Assembly: GCF_032118995.1 (NCBI RefSeq)
Contig: NC_092667.1
Coordinates: 8,832,357 to 8,896,356 of the forward strand
Length of the DNA: 64,000 bases
Source: Asterias amurensis
Lineage: Eukaryota; Echinodermata; Asteroidea; Forcipulatida; Asteriidae
Direction: 5' to 3'
Each line of letters opens with the position of its first letter. The first letter of the stretch is position 1. A model generated the notes under the pieces. It saw only the letters and a program-made list of their open reading frames with translations. It did no database searches and was not told the DNA's origin. Shown here in pieces: positions 45,901 through 54,994 of the stretch. The position numbers and the translations under genes are program-made.

Positions 45901-48180
45901 TGACACCGTGTGAACATTCTCGTGGAATTTCCTAGCTTGGTGGAAAAATGTGTTTACCCATCACTGTTCAGCCACCGCGGTAAGGTCGCATGTTACAAAG
46001 CCCTGAATATTCTTCAGTGATTTTAAGAAATTACACTTTCTTACAGGTCACGTGACGTTGCGCGCAATTGGTCTATATTATTGGTTCACTATTTATAATT
46101 TAGGCCTATTTTGTAAAGCGCCTTGAGCACAGGGAACTGTGCGCGAAATAAGTGTCCTACCAGTATTAATTATCTTCGTTGTACAACTAACAATAAGCGG
46201 GCGGAATTGTTTTTACACCACGGCCAGGGTTTTGGACAACATCGCGTATCCTGTTTTGCGACAAAAATACATTATCCGTAAGGCCGGTCGCACATTCCCT
46301 ATTGGAAGATCATTTCAAAAACTAAGGAGGGAAGGAAAGCCAGAATTCCATATATTTATTCAACGGTGTTATGCACACATTAATATTATTTTTTTAAAGG
46401 ATAGTAGGGGTCAAGGGATACTGTTTTTTTAACTTGTCATATGCCGCTTCCATTTTAATTTTCGGTAACCATGCTGCAGTGACTGGAACAATAGCTGTGA
46501 TTTCGTTTTGCTACATACTTGCTTGCATATCATTGCATGTAAATTTAGTTGTTTATAGTGGCTCCAAACTGATTAAAACAACCTTAGGTTGGTAGACGTT
46601 TAACGATATTTTAAAACCCTAAATAAACAGAGCTTCTACAACGCACTCGATCACAACCCCAATACATGTACCTGGGATGGTCAAACGAAATCACTCAAGA
46701 AAAAAATAAGCTTGTCGGAGATCAAGCACAGACTTTAAAAATGTCATAAATATACACAGATAAGTTTAAAATACAAGATTGTATAATACAATTGTTTTAG
46801 CGGGTCATTTTCATATCTATAGACATAGAGCGAGGAAGCTTTTTTAAAAGTAAAGCGAGCACAGAAACTTAGAGGTCCTTATTTCGAAACCATGGCGTCG
46901 GCTTACGGTTCTTGCCGCAAGTTTACTATTCCTTATTTATTCTTCCGATGTACTTTTTACATTGTATTATTATTACTCACGTGCTCACGGCGCTTTACAT
47001 TTACAAAAGTAGGCCTCGATTAGAAATAAACAAACAGGCAGTTCACAACACTTTCTTTAAAAAATATTATATAAAAAAGGGGCACTATATAAATTACAAA
47101 AAGAACAAATTGAACTGGACAAACGAAGCAGAAATATTAATGAAAATACAAATGATAAAAACAATTATGAAATCGAAAGGCATGTAGGTCACGTGATCAT
47201 ACGTAAACATTGGTATCGCAATCGGTCTGTTCATGGTGTATTCACAACACTTTCTTAAATAAAAAAAGACACTATATAAAATCCAAAAAGATTAAAATGG
47301 AACTGGACAAACGAATAAATAATTGATGAAAATACAGATGAAAAAAAAAAGGAAATCAAAAGACATGTCATCAGGGCCCGTATATAAAATAGGACAATGC
47401 ACTGTACATGTATATGATATGCACCACAGTACTGTACACCATGTAAATGTACATACACATGTACTGTGTTGTTGCTGATAAGTATAACATCCCGTCCGCC
47501 CGTGTAGTGATGTGAGTCCGCAAGCGGGAATAGCCTCGGACCGCACATATGTGCACAGTTGCCGGGCTACACAACGCACCCCACGCACTGCCACGACCTT
47601 TTGAACCACACATCCCACACATACAGCCGAAGCTCCGCCCCACGCAGGTTCGACATTTGAACCTGTGAATTCGCTCCGATTCTGGTAAGTTTTTGTCCAT
47701 TTTTCTTCGAAATATTTCCTCAATGGTGTTTTGAGTATTATGGCAGGCTGCATTAGACGTTGCGGATTAAGGTAGTACCCTCAGAATTTGTGTCATGATT
47801 TTTAAAAGTGGTAAAAATGGGGCAAATCTGGTGACTAGCTGTCCAAATTGTACGTGTTGGACCAGATCAACCGTTTACGCTCGAACGAGTCTCGTAACCC
47901 TCCGGCCTGGGCGGCCGTCGGGAGGAGGGTTACGATTATCGCAACTAAGCTATCCTTAGCCACACAAACAAGTGGGGCTAAGCCCTAGACTAGTACTAGG
48001 TAGTACTTAGACCGGTCATTAGTTGCGATAACCATGATAACGTAACCCTCCTGCCGGTAGCCGTCGGCAGGAGGGTTACGTTATCGCAACTAACCGGCCA
48101 TGTGTAGTGTAAGTGTAGTAGACTCGACAAACAAAGGCTAGAAGCCACAATTTACCTTCAGTTTTGAAGTAGAAAACCAT
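39956..48180 (-). CDS. CCDC25: CCDC25, NFACT-R domain coiled-coil protein (7 exons, complete)
   Basis: Exons in coding order: 48180-48156, 43179-43144, 42961-42922, 42437-42310, 41268-41165, 40635-40433, 40037-39956. The phases match at every junction, giving 618 nt or 205 residues plus TAG; human CCDC25 is 208. The N-terminal NFACT-R (DUF814-type) domain covers about residues 1-115, with MVFYF at the start, the motif [14 protein letters not shown] and the block [13 protein letters not shown] charged coiled coil follows at about residues 120-180 ([19 protein letters not shown] and on), then a serine/acidic tail ending in DSDASDDFM, like human DSDEFM. Human CCDC25 has been described as a membrane sensor of extracellular-trap DNA, and fungal homologues exist; the ancestral role is unclear. 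The start has no serious alternative. The segment between MVFYF and the first conserved block is slightly shorter than in human. The gene is head to head with BLCAP. Confidence 0.95.
41428..41805 (-). repeat. tRNA-like SINE heads, minus strand, tandem
   Basis: On the minus strand, TAGCTCAGTTGGTAGAGCGC and GGTTCGAATCCCACTCT lie at about 41731-41795, and a degenerate second head is at 41428-41486. The stretch between them holds AAACCACAAGGGAAACTGAC, also seen near 1655 in DDX43 intron 11 and 30930 in FKBP12. Confidence 0.7.
43245..43562. repeat. SINE-related sequence in CCDC25 intron 1
   Basis: A minus-strand fragment (CCTACGACCTCCGGATTTAA) and a plus-strand head (ATGGCTCAGTTGGTACGTTA...ACGTTCAAATCACACTCTA) are facing, as at 38651. 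Both are degenerate. Confidence 0.55.
44044..44110. repeat. Palindromic mini-element of the same Mutator-like family (copy 1)
   Basis: TAGTTGCGATATCGTGC to its near complement ending ATCGCAACTA. It is flanked by CGGCCTTTA (44035-44043) and CGGTCTTTA (44111-44119), a 9-bp target duplication with one mismatch. Confidence 0.8.
44240..44312. repeat. Palindromic mini-element of the same Mutator-like family (copy 2)
   Basis: TAGTTGCGATAACGTAACCC to its complement ending CAACTA. It is flanked by a perfect 9-bp duplication ATGGACATG (44231-44239 and 44313-44321). Confidence 0.85.
44701..47947. mobile_element. Mutator-like element, 765-bp terminal inverted repeats, 9-bp TSD
   Basis: The left arm 44701-45464 and right arm 47183-47947 are near-identical reverse complements. 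The element starts TAGTTGCGATAATCG and ends with the complement. It is flanked by a perfect 9-bp duplication, AGCTATCCT, at 44692-44700 and 47948-47956. The ORFs in the two arms are copies of each other and match nothing I know. The 1.7 kb spacer shows no transposase, so this copy looks non-autonomous. Very long TIRs plus a 9-bp TSD are the signature of Mutator-like elements (MULEs). It lies in CCDC25 intron 1. Confidence 0.82.
47030..47370. repeat. Diverged tandem duplication at the right inner arm edge
   Basis: 47043-47185 (CACAACACTTTCTT...ACTATATAAA...GGAACTGGACAAACGA-like text) is a diverged second copy of 47246-47370, which belongs to the right arm of the Mutator-like element. The left arm has one copy only. 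Confidence 0.6.
48020..48092. repeat. Palindromic mini-element of the same Mutator-like family (copy 3)
   Basis: TAGTTGCGATAACC to the complement ending TATCGCAACTA. It is flanked by ACCGGTCAT (48011-48019) and ACCGGCCAT (48093-48101), nine bases with one mismatch. It lies 64 bp from the CCDC25 exon 1 donor. Confidence 0.82.
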
Positions 48181-48480
48181 TTCGCGATTCTTAAAAAAAC
48201 CCAACACACACAACACGCACTGCCCTTCTTCGTTTCAATCTATCTCACAGTCAGGTTCAGTTTTCGACATGTAGGACGATCAGAGGTGTCGTCGGTCAAG
48301 TGTCGCGTGTCGCGATGCCGGGCTGATATCTCCGAGAGTGCAAGTGGTCACATCTCCTACACTTGAGGGCGCCCTCTACTTGAGGGCAGTTTTTGTGTTC
48401 TACATTATTTTTGATCCTCTAAAAAGTGGTTAAAATTCACAATTAAACGTGATTTCCGAACTCACTTGACCTAAGGAGAA
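48181..48480. promoter_or_regulatory. Shared divergent promoter region of CCDC25 and BLCAP
   Basis: The CCDC25 start codon (minus) and BLCAP coding exon (plus) are 648 bp apart. The interval opens with CpG-containing, relatively GC-rich sequence (CGCGATTC, GTGTCGCGTGTCGCGATG near 48300), unlike its AT-rich surroundings, and has no obvious TATA box. It probably serves as a bidirectional promoter; transcription starts cannot be placed from sequence alone. Confidence 0.5.
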
Positions 48481-48828
48481 ACAAAAGTTAAATTTTGTAT
48501 AAAAATGCGATGTCAATTTGCTCAATGAAACGATATTTTTACATTGCTTTTCTGCTTTTATGGGCCAAGAATGGTACCAAGACTCCACACAACAATTCTG
48601 TACAAGTTGTTGCACGGTTTTTGTAAACAATGAAAACACTAAGTCAGACTAAAATTAATGTGACGACGGCAGAACAGATTAAGCAGATTGTGTAGCCATA
48701 AAACAAGTTGAAGAAGTGAGTGAAGTTCGTCTGTTCTAAGATGGTCTAATCCAGACGAGTTTGGAATTGTGTCTACCAAACATGTGAATTTCTTCTGTAA
48801 GCTACCTACTTGCCTCCAAGCTGCCATC

Positions 48829-49065
48829 ATGTACTGTCTGCAGTGGCTGTTACCGGTGTTGCTGATGCCAATACCCCGGTCAGCAATGAACATGGGCCTG
48901 CTGCACAATTACAGCATGTTCATGATTTTGTATCTGGCGGGATTCTTTCTTGAAAGGAAACCGTGCACCATTTGTAGCGCCATGTTCTTCGTAGCACTCA
49001 CTCTTATCTGCTACAACTGTACGGGAAATTGCATTTTTTACTCCTGTGGAGACACATGTGATTGA
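48829..49065 (+). CDS. BLCAP: BLCAP (bladder cancer-associated protein homologue), single coding exon
   Basis: A 78-residue ORF starts [16 protein letters not shown], like vertebrate BLCAP, and contains the family signature SMFM...LERKPCTIC followed by [15 protein letters not shown] is a small, highly conserved membrane protein with two hydrophobic segments, here about residues 4-16 and 48-62, separated by a loop containing the Cys-x-x-Cys signature. It is linked to growth restraint and apoptosis in vertebrate cells, and its molecular function is unknown. The coding region is intronless, as in vertebrates. I chose the ATG at 48829 because the family starts there; the frame is open upstream to an ATG at 48769. 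The C-terminus is shorter than the human one (87 residues). A splice acceptor-like TCCAG near 48753 suggests a separate upstream 5' UTR exon. An AATAAA at 52527 could end a long 3' UTR that carries repeats. Confidence 0.94.
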   Translation: MYCLQWLLPVLLMPIPRSAMNMGLLHNYSMFMILYLAGFFLERKPCTICSAMFFVALTLICYNCTGNCIFYSCGDTCD

Positions 49066-50000
49066 TTGTTTCTGTTTGGAGACGACAAGTTTTGGAACGG
49101 GAATGGTTTTCTCTTCGAGTCTAACTCTTAAAAACCACAGTTGACTTTTGTTATCTTCGCCGTTCGGAAAAGAAGAAAACATGCAACCATGGCAACAAAA
49201 ACATCCTTGCATTTCCCATTTTCAAACTAGACTTGACTATCTCATTGCCATATATGAGATAAATGAGTATGACTAATGAGGGTATATTTGCCTCGCACTG
49301 ACTAGCAATGTGATTCTCGTGGCGTTTCTTCACGCATCATCACGCATCATTCTTGTATCAAATAACAAATGAGTTGAGAGAGTATACATTTTATTGCCTC
49401 AAATTAAGTTGCATTGGATCAACTTTTAGGATGCATTTGCAATTCGATTTCCTGTCATCTTCGGAGCTAAAACACTTTATCTCACTATAATTTACCTATC
49501 CACCATAATGGAACATTGCCAAACAACCTACCAAATTGGACAAAGTTGGTGTTACGCTGCACTTGATTGAAGTTGTAGTTCTTCAAGGAATCAAAGCTCA
49601 GTACTTCTAATGAGTTGAATGAAAAGGACAAAAAATAGGCTAATATATTGTGATTGTTGTGATTCATCAACTTCATTCGTGGTTGTTGGTGTTGGTGTTG
49701 CTAAGGATGTTTCTCAGAGCAGTAGCTGCAGCCCAAGCTGACAGTTTGGACACAAGTGTGAGATAACCATTTTAATTGTGTCTATAATGCTGGGAATTTG
49801 TGCTACCAAGAAACGCTACATCTTATTTTCTGCAAATCTCAAGAAGCAAGAAACATTTCAGGACTGAAGCAAGCAAACTTGATTCATCCATATCATCCTT
49901 TTGGGGACAAAATAGTGAAGTATGGCCTCAGGAGATGATGTGAACTGAGACCAAGTGGCTCTTCACTTGTTAAATACATGATGTAGAACTTGATTGCCTG

Positions 50001-50211
50001 GGCCAAATTTCATAAACTCTGTTTACAAGCACAAACACTTGCTTAGCACCAAAATAATTTTTGCTTAGCACCAAAAACACTTGCTTAGCAAAAATATATT
50101 CCACACAGCTACCTTTGCTACGACTGGTACATGTACCACAGCCATTTCTTTCTCAGTCAAGACATTTGCTAAGCAGCATTTCTGCTTAACAGCTTTATGA
50201 AATTGGGCCCT
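50001..50211. repeat. Family F MITE downstream of BLCAP
   Basis: GGCCAAATTTCATAAACTCT to AGCTTTATGAAATTGGGCCC; the interior holds three runs of TTGCTTAGCACCAAAA. Confidence 0.7.
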
Positions 50212-50854
50212 TAGTATCACATGTACAAATGTATCACTGTCAGTGGATGCTGCTTGATTGTGTAAACATGTAGAATTATACCTTATCCCAAGATTTTTGA
50301 ACAACCGCCGTCTACATGTACATCCTACATATGCTGATCTACTGACCTGGATCATAAATAAGATTTCTTTATTCAGTAATTCTTTTACTTGTATATTTTA
50401 TGTATCTCCCCTCAGTCCCCACCACCCAACCCATCAGTACAGTTGCCTTTGACATGTTTGATGAAGCAGATGCTGAAAGAGACTCTTTATCATGAGAAAT
50501 TTTCAGCTTTAGTTGCGTCCATATTCTGTATAATTATGTCGGATAACTCCCATGAAGTAGATCAGTTTTCAAAGTGCAAATCCAGATCTTGGATCGATTT
50601 TTGAAGGAATAGCTCCATTATGTGTAATCGTTCATTTTGTTTCAGGGCTTGCTTGTTTAAAAAGGATGTGATTATTTCTCAAAATTAACTTCAGAATTTT
50701 TTTACAAGCTTTTAGTATGAGTATGAAAGATACAGTATAGCCACCTTATACCTAAAGACGACTTGCCACCATTTTCCCAAGAGTTAATGTAGAAAGAAGG
50801 GTTTTTTGTTTGGTTGCACTATCCGTTAATTAAGACAGTTTTTGATCACCTTCC

Positions 50855-51461
50855 TTAAAGCCATTGGACACTTTCGGTAAATAGTATTGTGGGGTGTCGT
50901 GGCCGAGCGGTTAAGAGCAGCAAATTCACGCTCTGCTGATTCTGTTCAGCAGTGTGTGGGTTCGAATCCCGGTCGCGACACTTGTGTCCCTAAGCAAGAC
51001 ACTTAACTATTATTGCTTCTCTCCACCCAGGGGTAAATGGGGACCTGTGAGGGCAGAGATGGTTCTTGTGATTGATTTAGCCGAGTAGCGCATTTGTTGC
51101 ACAAGGCTGTATACTCCCCAGGGAGCTGAGATGGTTTAAGGAGTGAATTAAGGCCCAGTGACCAGGGGTAATAATTTGAAGTGCTTTGAGACACCCATGT
51201 GGGAGTGAAAAAGCGCTATATAAACTCAAATATTATTAACATTATTATTGTCCAAGTCCCACACTTCGTGTATCACAACATAAAATTCTCGCTATTGAGA
51301 ATTGATATTGTTTTAATGTTTTCACAAAAAGTAAAGCATTTCATGGAATAATATTTCAAAAGAAGTCTTTCACCATTACCTTCTGTAAACCCTGTCAATT
51401 ATTTGTAAATCTGTGAACTTTTTTTTTCTTTTTCTGTACCGAAAGTGTCCAATGGCTTTAA
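50855..51461 (+). repeat. TTAA MITE family A, copy 4, split by a SINE
   Basis: TTAAAGCCATTGGACACTTT at 50855 and CCGAAAGTGTCCAATGGCTT near 51460. The body is interrupted after AGTATTGT by the SINE at 50891-51245, and part of the interior is deleted after the SINE. Confidence 0.85.
50891..51245 (+). mobile_element. tRNA-derived SINE, full length, inserted in a MITE
   Basis: The tRNA-related head has an A box (TGGCCGAGCGGTTAAGAGC) and B box (GGTTCGAATCCC) at 50900-50967. A conserved body (CTAAGCAAGACACTTAACTA) follows, then a tail AGCGCTATATAAACTCAAAT and ATT repeats. The target duplication TATTGT lies at 50885-50890 and 51246-51251. The head resembles a leucine/serine-type tRNA with a long variable arm. 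It is an RNA polymerase III retroelement, not a tRNA gene. Confidence 0.9.
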
Positions 51462-52902
51462 TGTGAATTTACCTTAAATAGCACTTTTTGCACAAATACT
51501 TTACAGTATGTTTCCAATTAAGGGTTTTTAATTTTTTTTTTACAAAGTGATGTATGTGTCCCGATGGATTTAAATTACTTGTCAGAAACCACATTGTGTA
51601 CTGTACACAAATGTATATTCGGCCCGTGCAACAAGCGAACACTACAATCTAGATTCAGAAACTTGAAATCAAACCAGACCGAGTTGGGACAACACCGATT
51701 TCACTGCATTCAGATTGCACAAATTCAGCAAAAACAAAAGGTAAACAAAAAATAACATTTTTAATTTGAAACTGCTTTTGTGTACATAATTTTTACATAA
51801 TTTTGACAAATTGGACACCAGAAAAAAAGAAAAAAAATGTTAAATTAACTGTTTAACTCCATTGTGGCGGTTTTATTTCAAATTTTAGAGAAAAGTGCAG
51901 ACAGAATTTTCATATCATAATATAAAAAGATCAAGAGGAACAGTTAAAGGGTTTTGATAAAAGTTTGCAAAAGAAAGCTTTAAGCATTAGAGTAGCAAGG
52001 ATTTTAAAACAAGTTGTGAACTACTAATAATGTAACCAAAAAAGGGAAGTTAATTGTGTCAATACATGTTACAATAACTTTAACACACCAGCTAGCTGTT
52101 CAGCCATTCTGCCAGCTTTTTTGACAGCACAAATCCTCCAAATGTTAGTGCTCAAATCAGGGCAACTAAACTTTACAGTTACAATTATAAATATTGGTCA
52201 GTTCATGTTACAGTCGGGAGCAATACAAATGTCATCCGGCAGGCTCTGTTAATGTGAGCAGGCCCAACTTTAGGAACTTCATGCATTTGTGGGCATAGAT
52301 GTGGTGTTCGAAACATGCAGTGGAAAAAAATAACAAGTTTGTACCACCCCCTCCCCCAATTCCATGCCTAATGAACATGATCCTTACCAAATTCCTATTG
52401 TTCTTGACTCTGTAATCTGTGTGCTCTGATTTTGGTGATTCTACATTATTTAAATGCTGTACATTTTTTGTAATTATTGTAACATTATTCTTAAATTAAA
52501 ATGTAGGGTGCCTTTGGTTATTTTTCAATAAAGCCGATGCTTTCTTGTTATGGAATTAAAACTTATTAATTTGTCTAAATTTGAGTTCTTTCATGTGTCT
52601 GTGTCTCCCTATTAAACTGTGTTTCAATGAAACTTCTACATGGTAAACTTTTTTAACCAATATTATGAAATTAGGTATTAAATACAATCTTTAGCAAATC
52701 TTTGAACAGTTGAAAAGCTGGAAAGAATAATAGTGTTGCCAAATTGATATAAGTCTTGCAGCCCAAATGGTTATACTTATTGCACGGTTGATAACTTTGT
52801 TAATACTTTTTTCTCCTTGAGATTCGGAGGTTTAAAAAAATGCTGGCTGGCAGGTATTCCTGAATGATGGTGCAGTTTTTTCTTCCATTCAAACTCTTTT
52901 AA

Positions 52903-53332
52903 TTAAAGGCAGTGTGTACTTTGGCAGTTACCGGTACTTCACAAGTTATAAGACCATACAAGCTTACTTGGTCAAGAACACTTGGGTCTTCTCACTTGGG
53001 TGTATCTTAACATGCATAAAATAACAAATCAGTGAAAATTCGAACTCCAATATTGCTTGTCGCAGTCGACAAAAACACAAATGTTGCACAAGTAGTTGCT
53101 TTCAGATGCTTGGATTCGAGAGACTGCAGTTGAGGTCTCAAATGCAATGCAATATTATTTTAATGAGAAATTACTTCTTTCTGAAAAACTATGATGCTTA
53201 ACTTCAGAGGGAGCCGTTTCTCACAATGTATCAACGGGATTCGTATCAACAGCTCTCCATTGCTAGTTACCGATCAAGTTTTTATGCTAACAATTATTTT
53301 TTAGTAATACCAATAGTGTCCATGGCATTTAA
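52903..53332 (-). repeat. TTAA MITE family C, copy 4
   Basis: TTAAAGGCAGTGTGTACTTT at 52903 to ACCAATAGTGTCCATGGCAT then TTAA near 53332. The interior matches family C (TCACTTGGGTGTATCTTAAC, CTTCAGAGGGAGCCGTTTCT). Confidence 0.78.
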
Positions 53333-53959
53333 AGTAGTGCAGCGTATGAGACAAGGTCATTTTGCACCAACAATTTGAATATGAGTACGAGAAAAGATTC
53401 ATACATGGCACATTTATGAGGTAATTGATCGAAAGCACACATAAATTCTTTGCAACAATTTTGTTCTTTCTTTCACTGCAACTTCGATGATCAATAGCAA
53501 AACACGGGATTGATTTACGTCCCAATGGAAGAATGAAGCAATAAAAGGTTGACATAAGTGTCAAGACCTAAGTACCCATAAGTATCTAACAGAGTTCTGG
53601 TGCGCTTAACCGCTTTCTTTTGTTCTGCTTATTAGTTTTGTCGCTTTATTTTTTAATGGAAACAATGGTCGGTTGTGGAAATGAATAAAGGTAAAAATCA
53701 ACAAAATACAGCATTATTTCTCCATTTCTACGACTTACTACACTTCATCATCATTATCTTCCTATACTGTGCAGAAACCTCCCCTGGGGTATACTCGCAC
53801 ATTGGTTGAGGTGCAAACTAGCAGGTGCAGACATAAACTTGTACAATGTAATTGACAATGTATATTTTTGAATAATAATATAATGTTCACGGCACTTCGT
53901 GAATTTCCCTTGTAATAATTATTTGTAAACTTTCGAAACCCCAAGCGATCCACCAAAAG

Positions 53960-54332
53960 GCGATTTTGCGAAAGGTCGGTGTCTAGTCAAAGCTGAACGA
54001 ACAATTTCAACGGAGGGCGCTATATAACACGTCCACTGCGTTCACTGACTGATCGAAGTTTGGTGGGAGCTGTCACCTTGGCTGGTGTTCACCCTGCTGA
54101 AGTGTGAGCCCCCTATATAATTGTGTTGAGTGCGGGTTGACAGTCTACCAGGGAACTGTCATGTACACAGCATGCACAGAGCTCCCCCGACTGCAGTTCT
54201 AGTTCTAGAGGAGAGGGTAGTGAATGTGTTGGGTGAAACAGAGTTGATGTAGAAATACCGAGAGATTGCTACAAGTTTTCTCTATTGTTACAGCAAAAGC
54301 CAGGAAATGATAACTGTATCGTGAAAAGGGAG
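53960..54332 (+). promoter_or_regulatory. Probable promoter and non-coding first exon of a further plus-strand gene
   Basis: Two TATA-like boxes are seen, GCTATATAACA near 54018 and CCTATATAATT near 54111. They are followed by 200 bp of non-repetitive, GC-richer sequence that ends in a strong splice donor, GGGAG followed by GTAAGTTA, at 54333. No long ORF crosses it, so it would be a 5' UTR exon. No downstream coding exon is recognisable in the window. The gene, if real, would have a first intron reaching beyond the right edge. Confidence 0.4.
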
Positions 54333-54815
54333 GTAAGTTACTGAACTCTTTTAAGTTTGTGGAATTAAATCTAGCATATATCACTTTTCTTCATGCTTTT
54401 CACTTTTCAGGTCAGGTGAGTTGTTTTCCATTTTCTACTACATTTGTACGACGGCGCGACTGTATTAGTACCTACACTACTAACATGACTAACTACACTC
54501 CCTAAATAAATACCGTATAAACTATACTGAGTTACTGTTTGTTTTTATTTAAATGGAGTACACTGTTCTCGTTAATTAATAGCCCCACTTGTGTAGCCAA
54601 GCTCTCTGAATCATTGAGCTTGTCCACACATGGAGGAAAAATTCACACTGCTGCCGGGCAACTTTAATTACTGAATTAGAAAACATTCAGTTTCACATTT
54701 TTGTCTGTTGTATTACTATACTAGGTGTATGGTGTATGGCAACACTTTGTTTTATGATGCATTCTTTATCTTACTTTCCTCCCCCAGTGCGAGTGTGATA
54801 GAAGCTTCCTGTCAA

Positions 54816-54994
54816 AAGCCCAGTTTATACTTCCTGCCGATGCGAATGCGGTACAAATATGATGATGTGAATTTGACACAACAATTCTGTTTTTGCTGCG
54901 ATATTTATGCGAAGCTCAACTACTGCAAATTGTTTGTTGAGAATTTGTTACGTCACCATTGGTTTCGCATTGGCAGGAAGTATGAACTGCGCTT
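54816..54994. repeat. MITE, family E copy 2
   Basis: AAGCCCAGTTTATACTTCCT to TGGCAGGAAGTATGAACTGC, with the same internal order as copy 1 (ATGTGAATTTGAC, GCTGCGATATT). Confidence 0.75.

Larger units (their letters stand above)
49066..52532 (+). other. Probable BLCAP 3' UTR / downstream sequence with repeats
   Basis: No convincing coding exon is present. The stretch contains a TTTCATAGAGCT-type element (50001-50211) and a TTAA element split by a SINE (50855-51461). It ends near a good AATAAA hexamer at 52527. Whether the transcript is that long cannot be told from sequence. Confidence 0.35.

Noticed and set aside
48880-49212. 110-codon minus-strand ORF
   Set aside because: It is antisense to the BLCAP coding exon.
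50900-50967. Apparent tRNA gene
   Set aside because: The A and B boxes are the head of a SINE with body, tail and target duplication; the acceptor stem does not behave as a tRNA.
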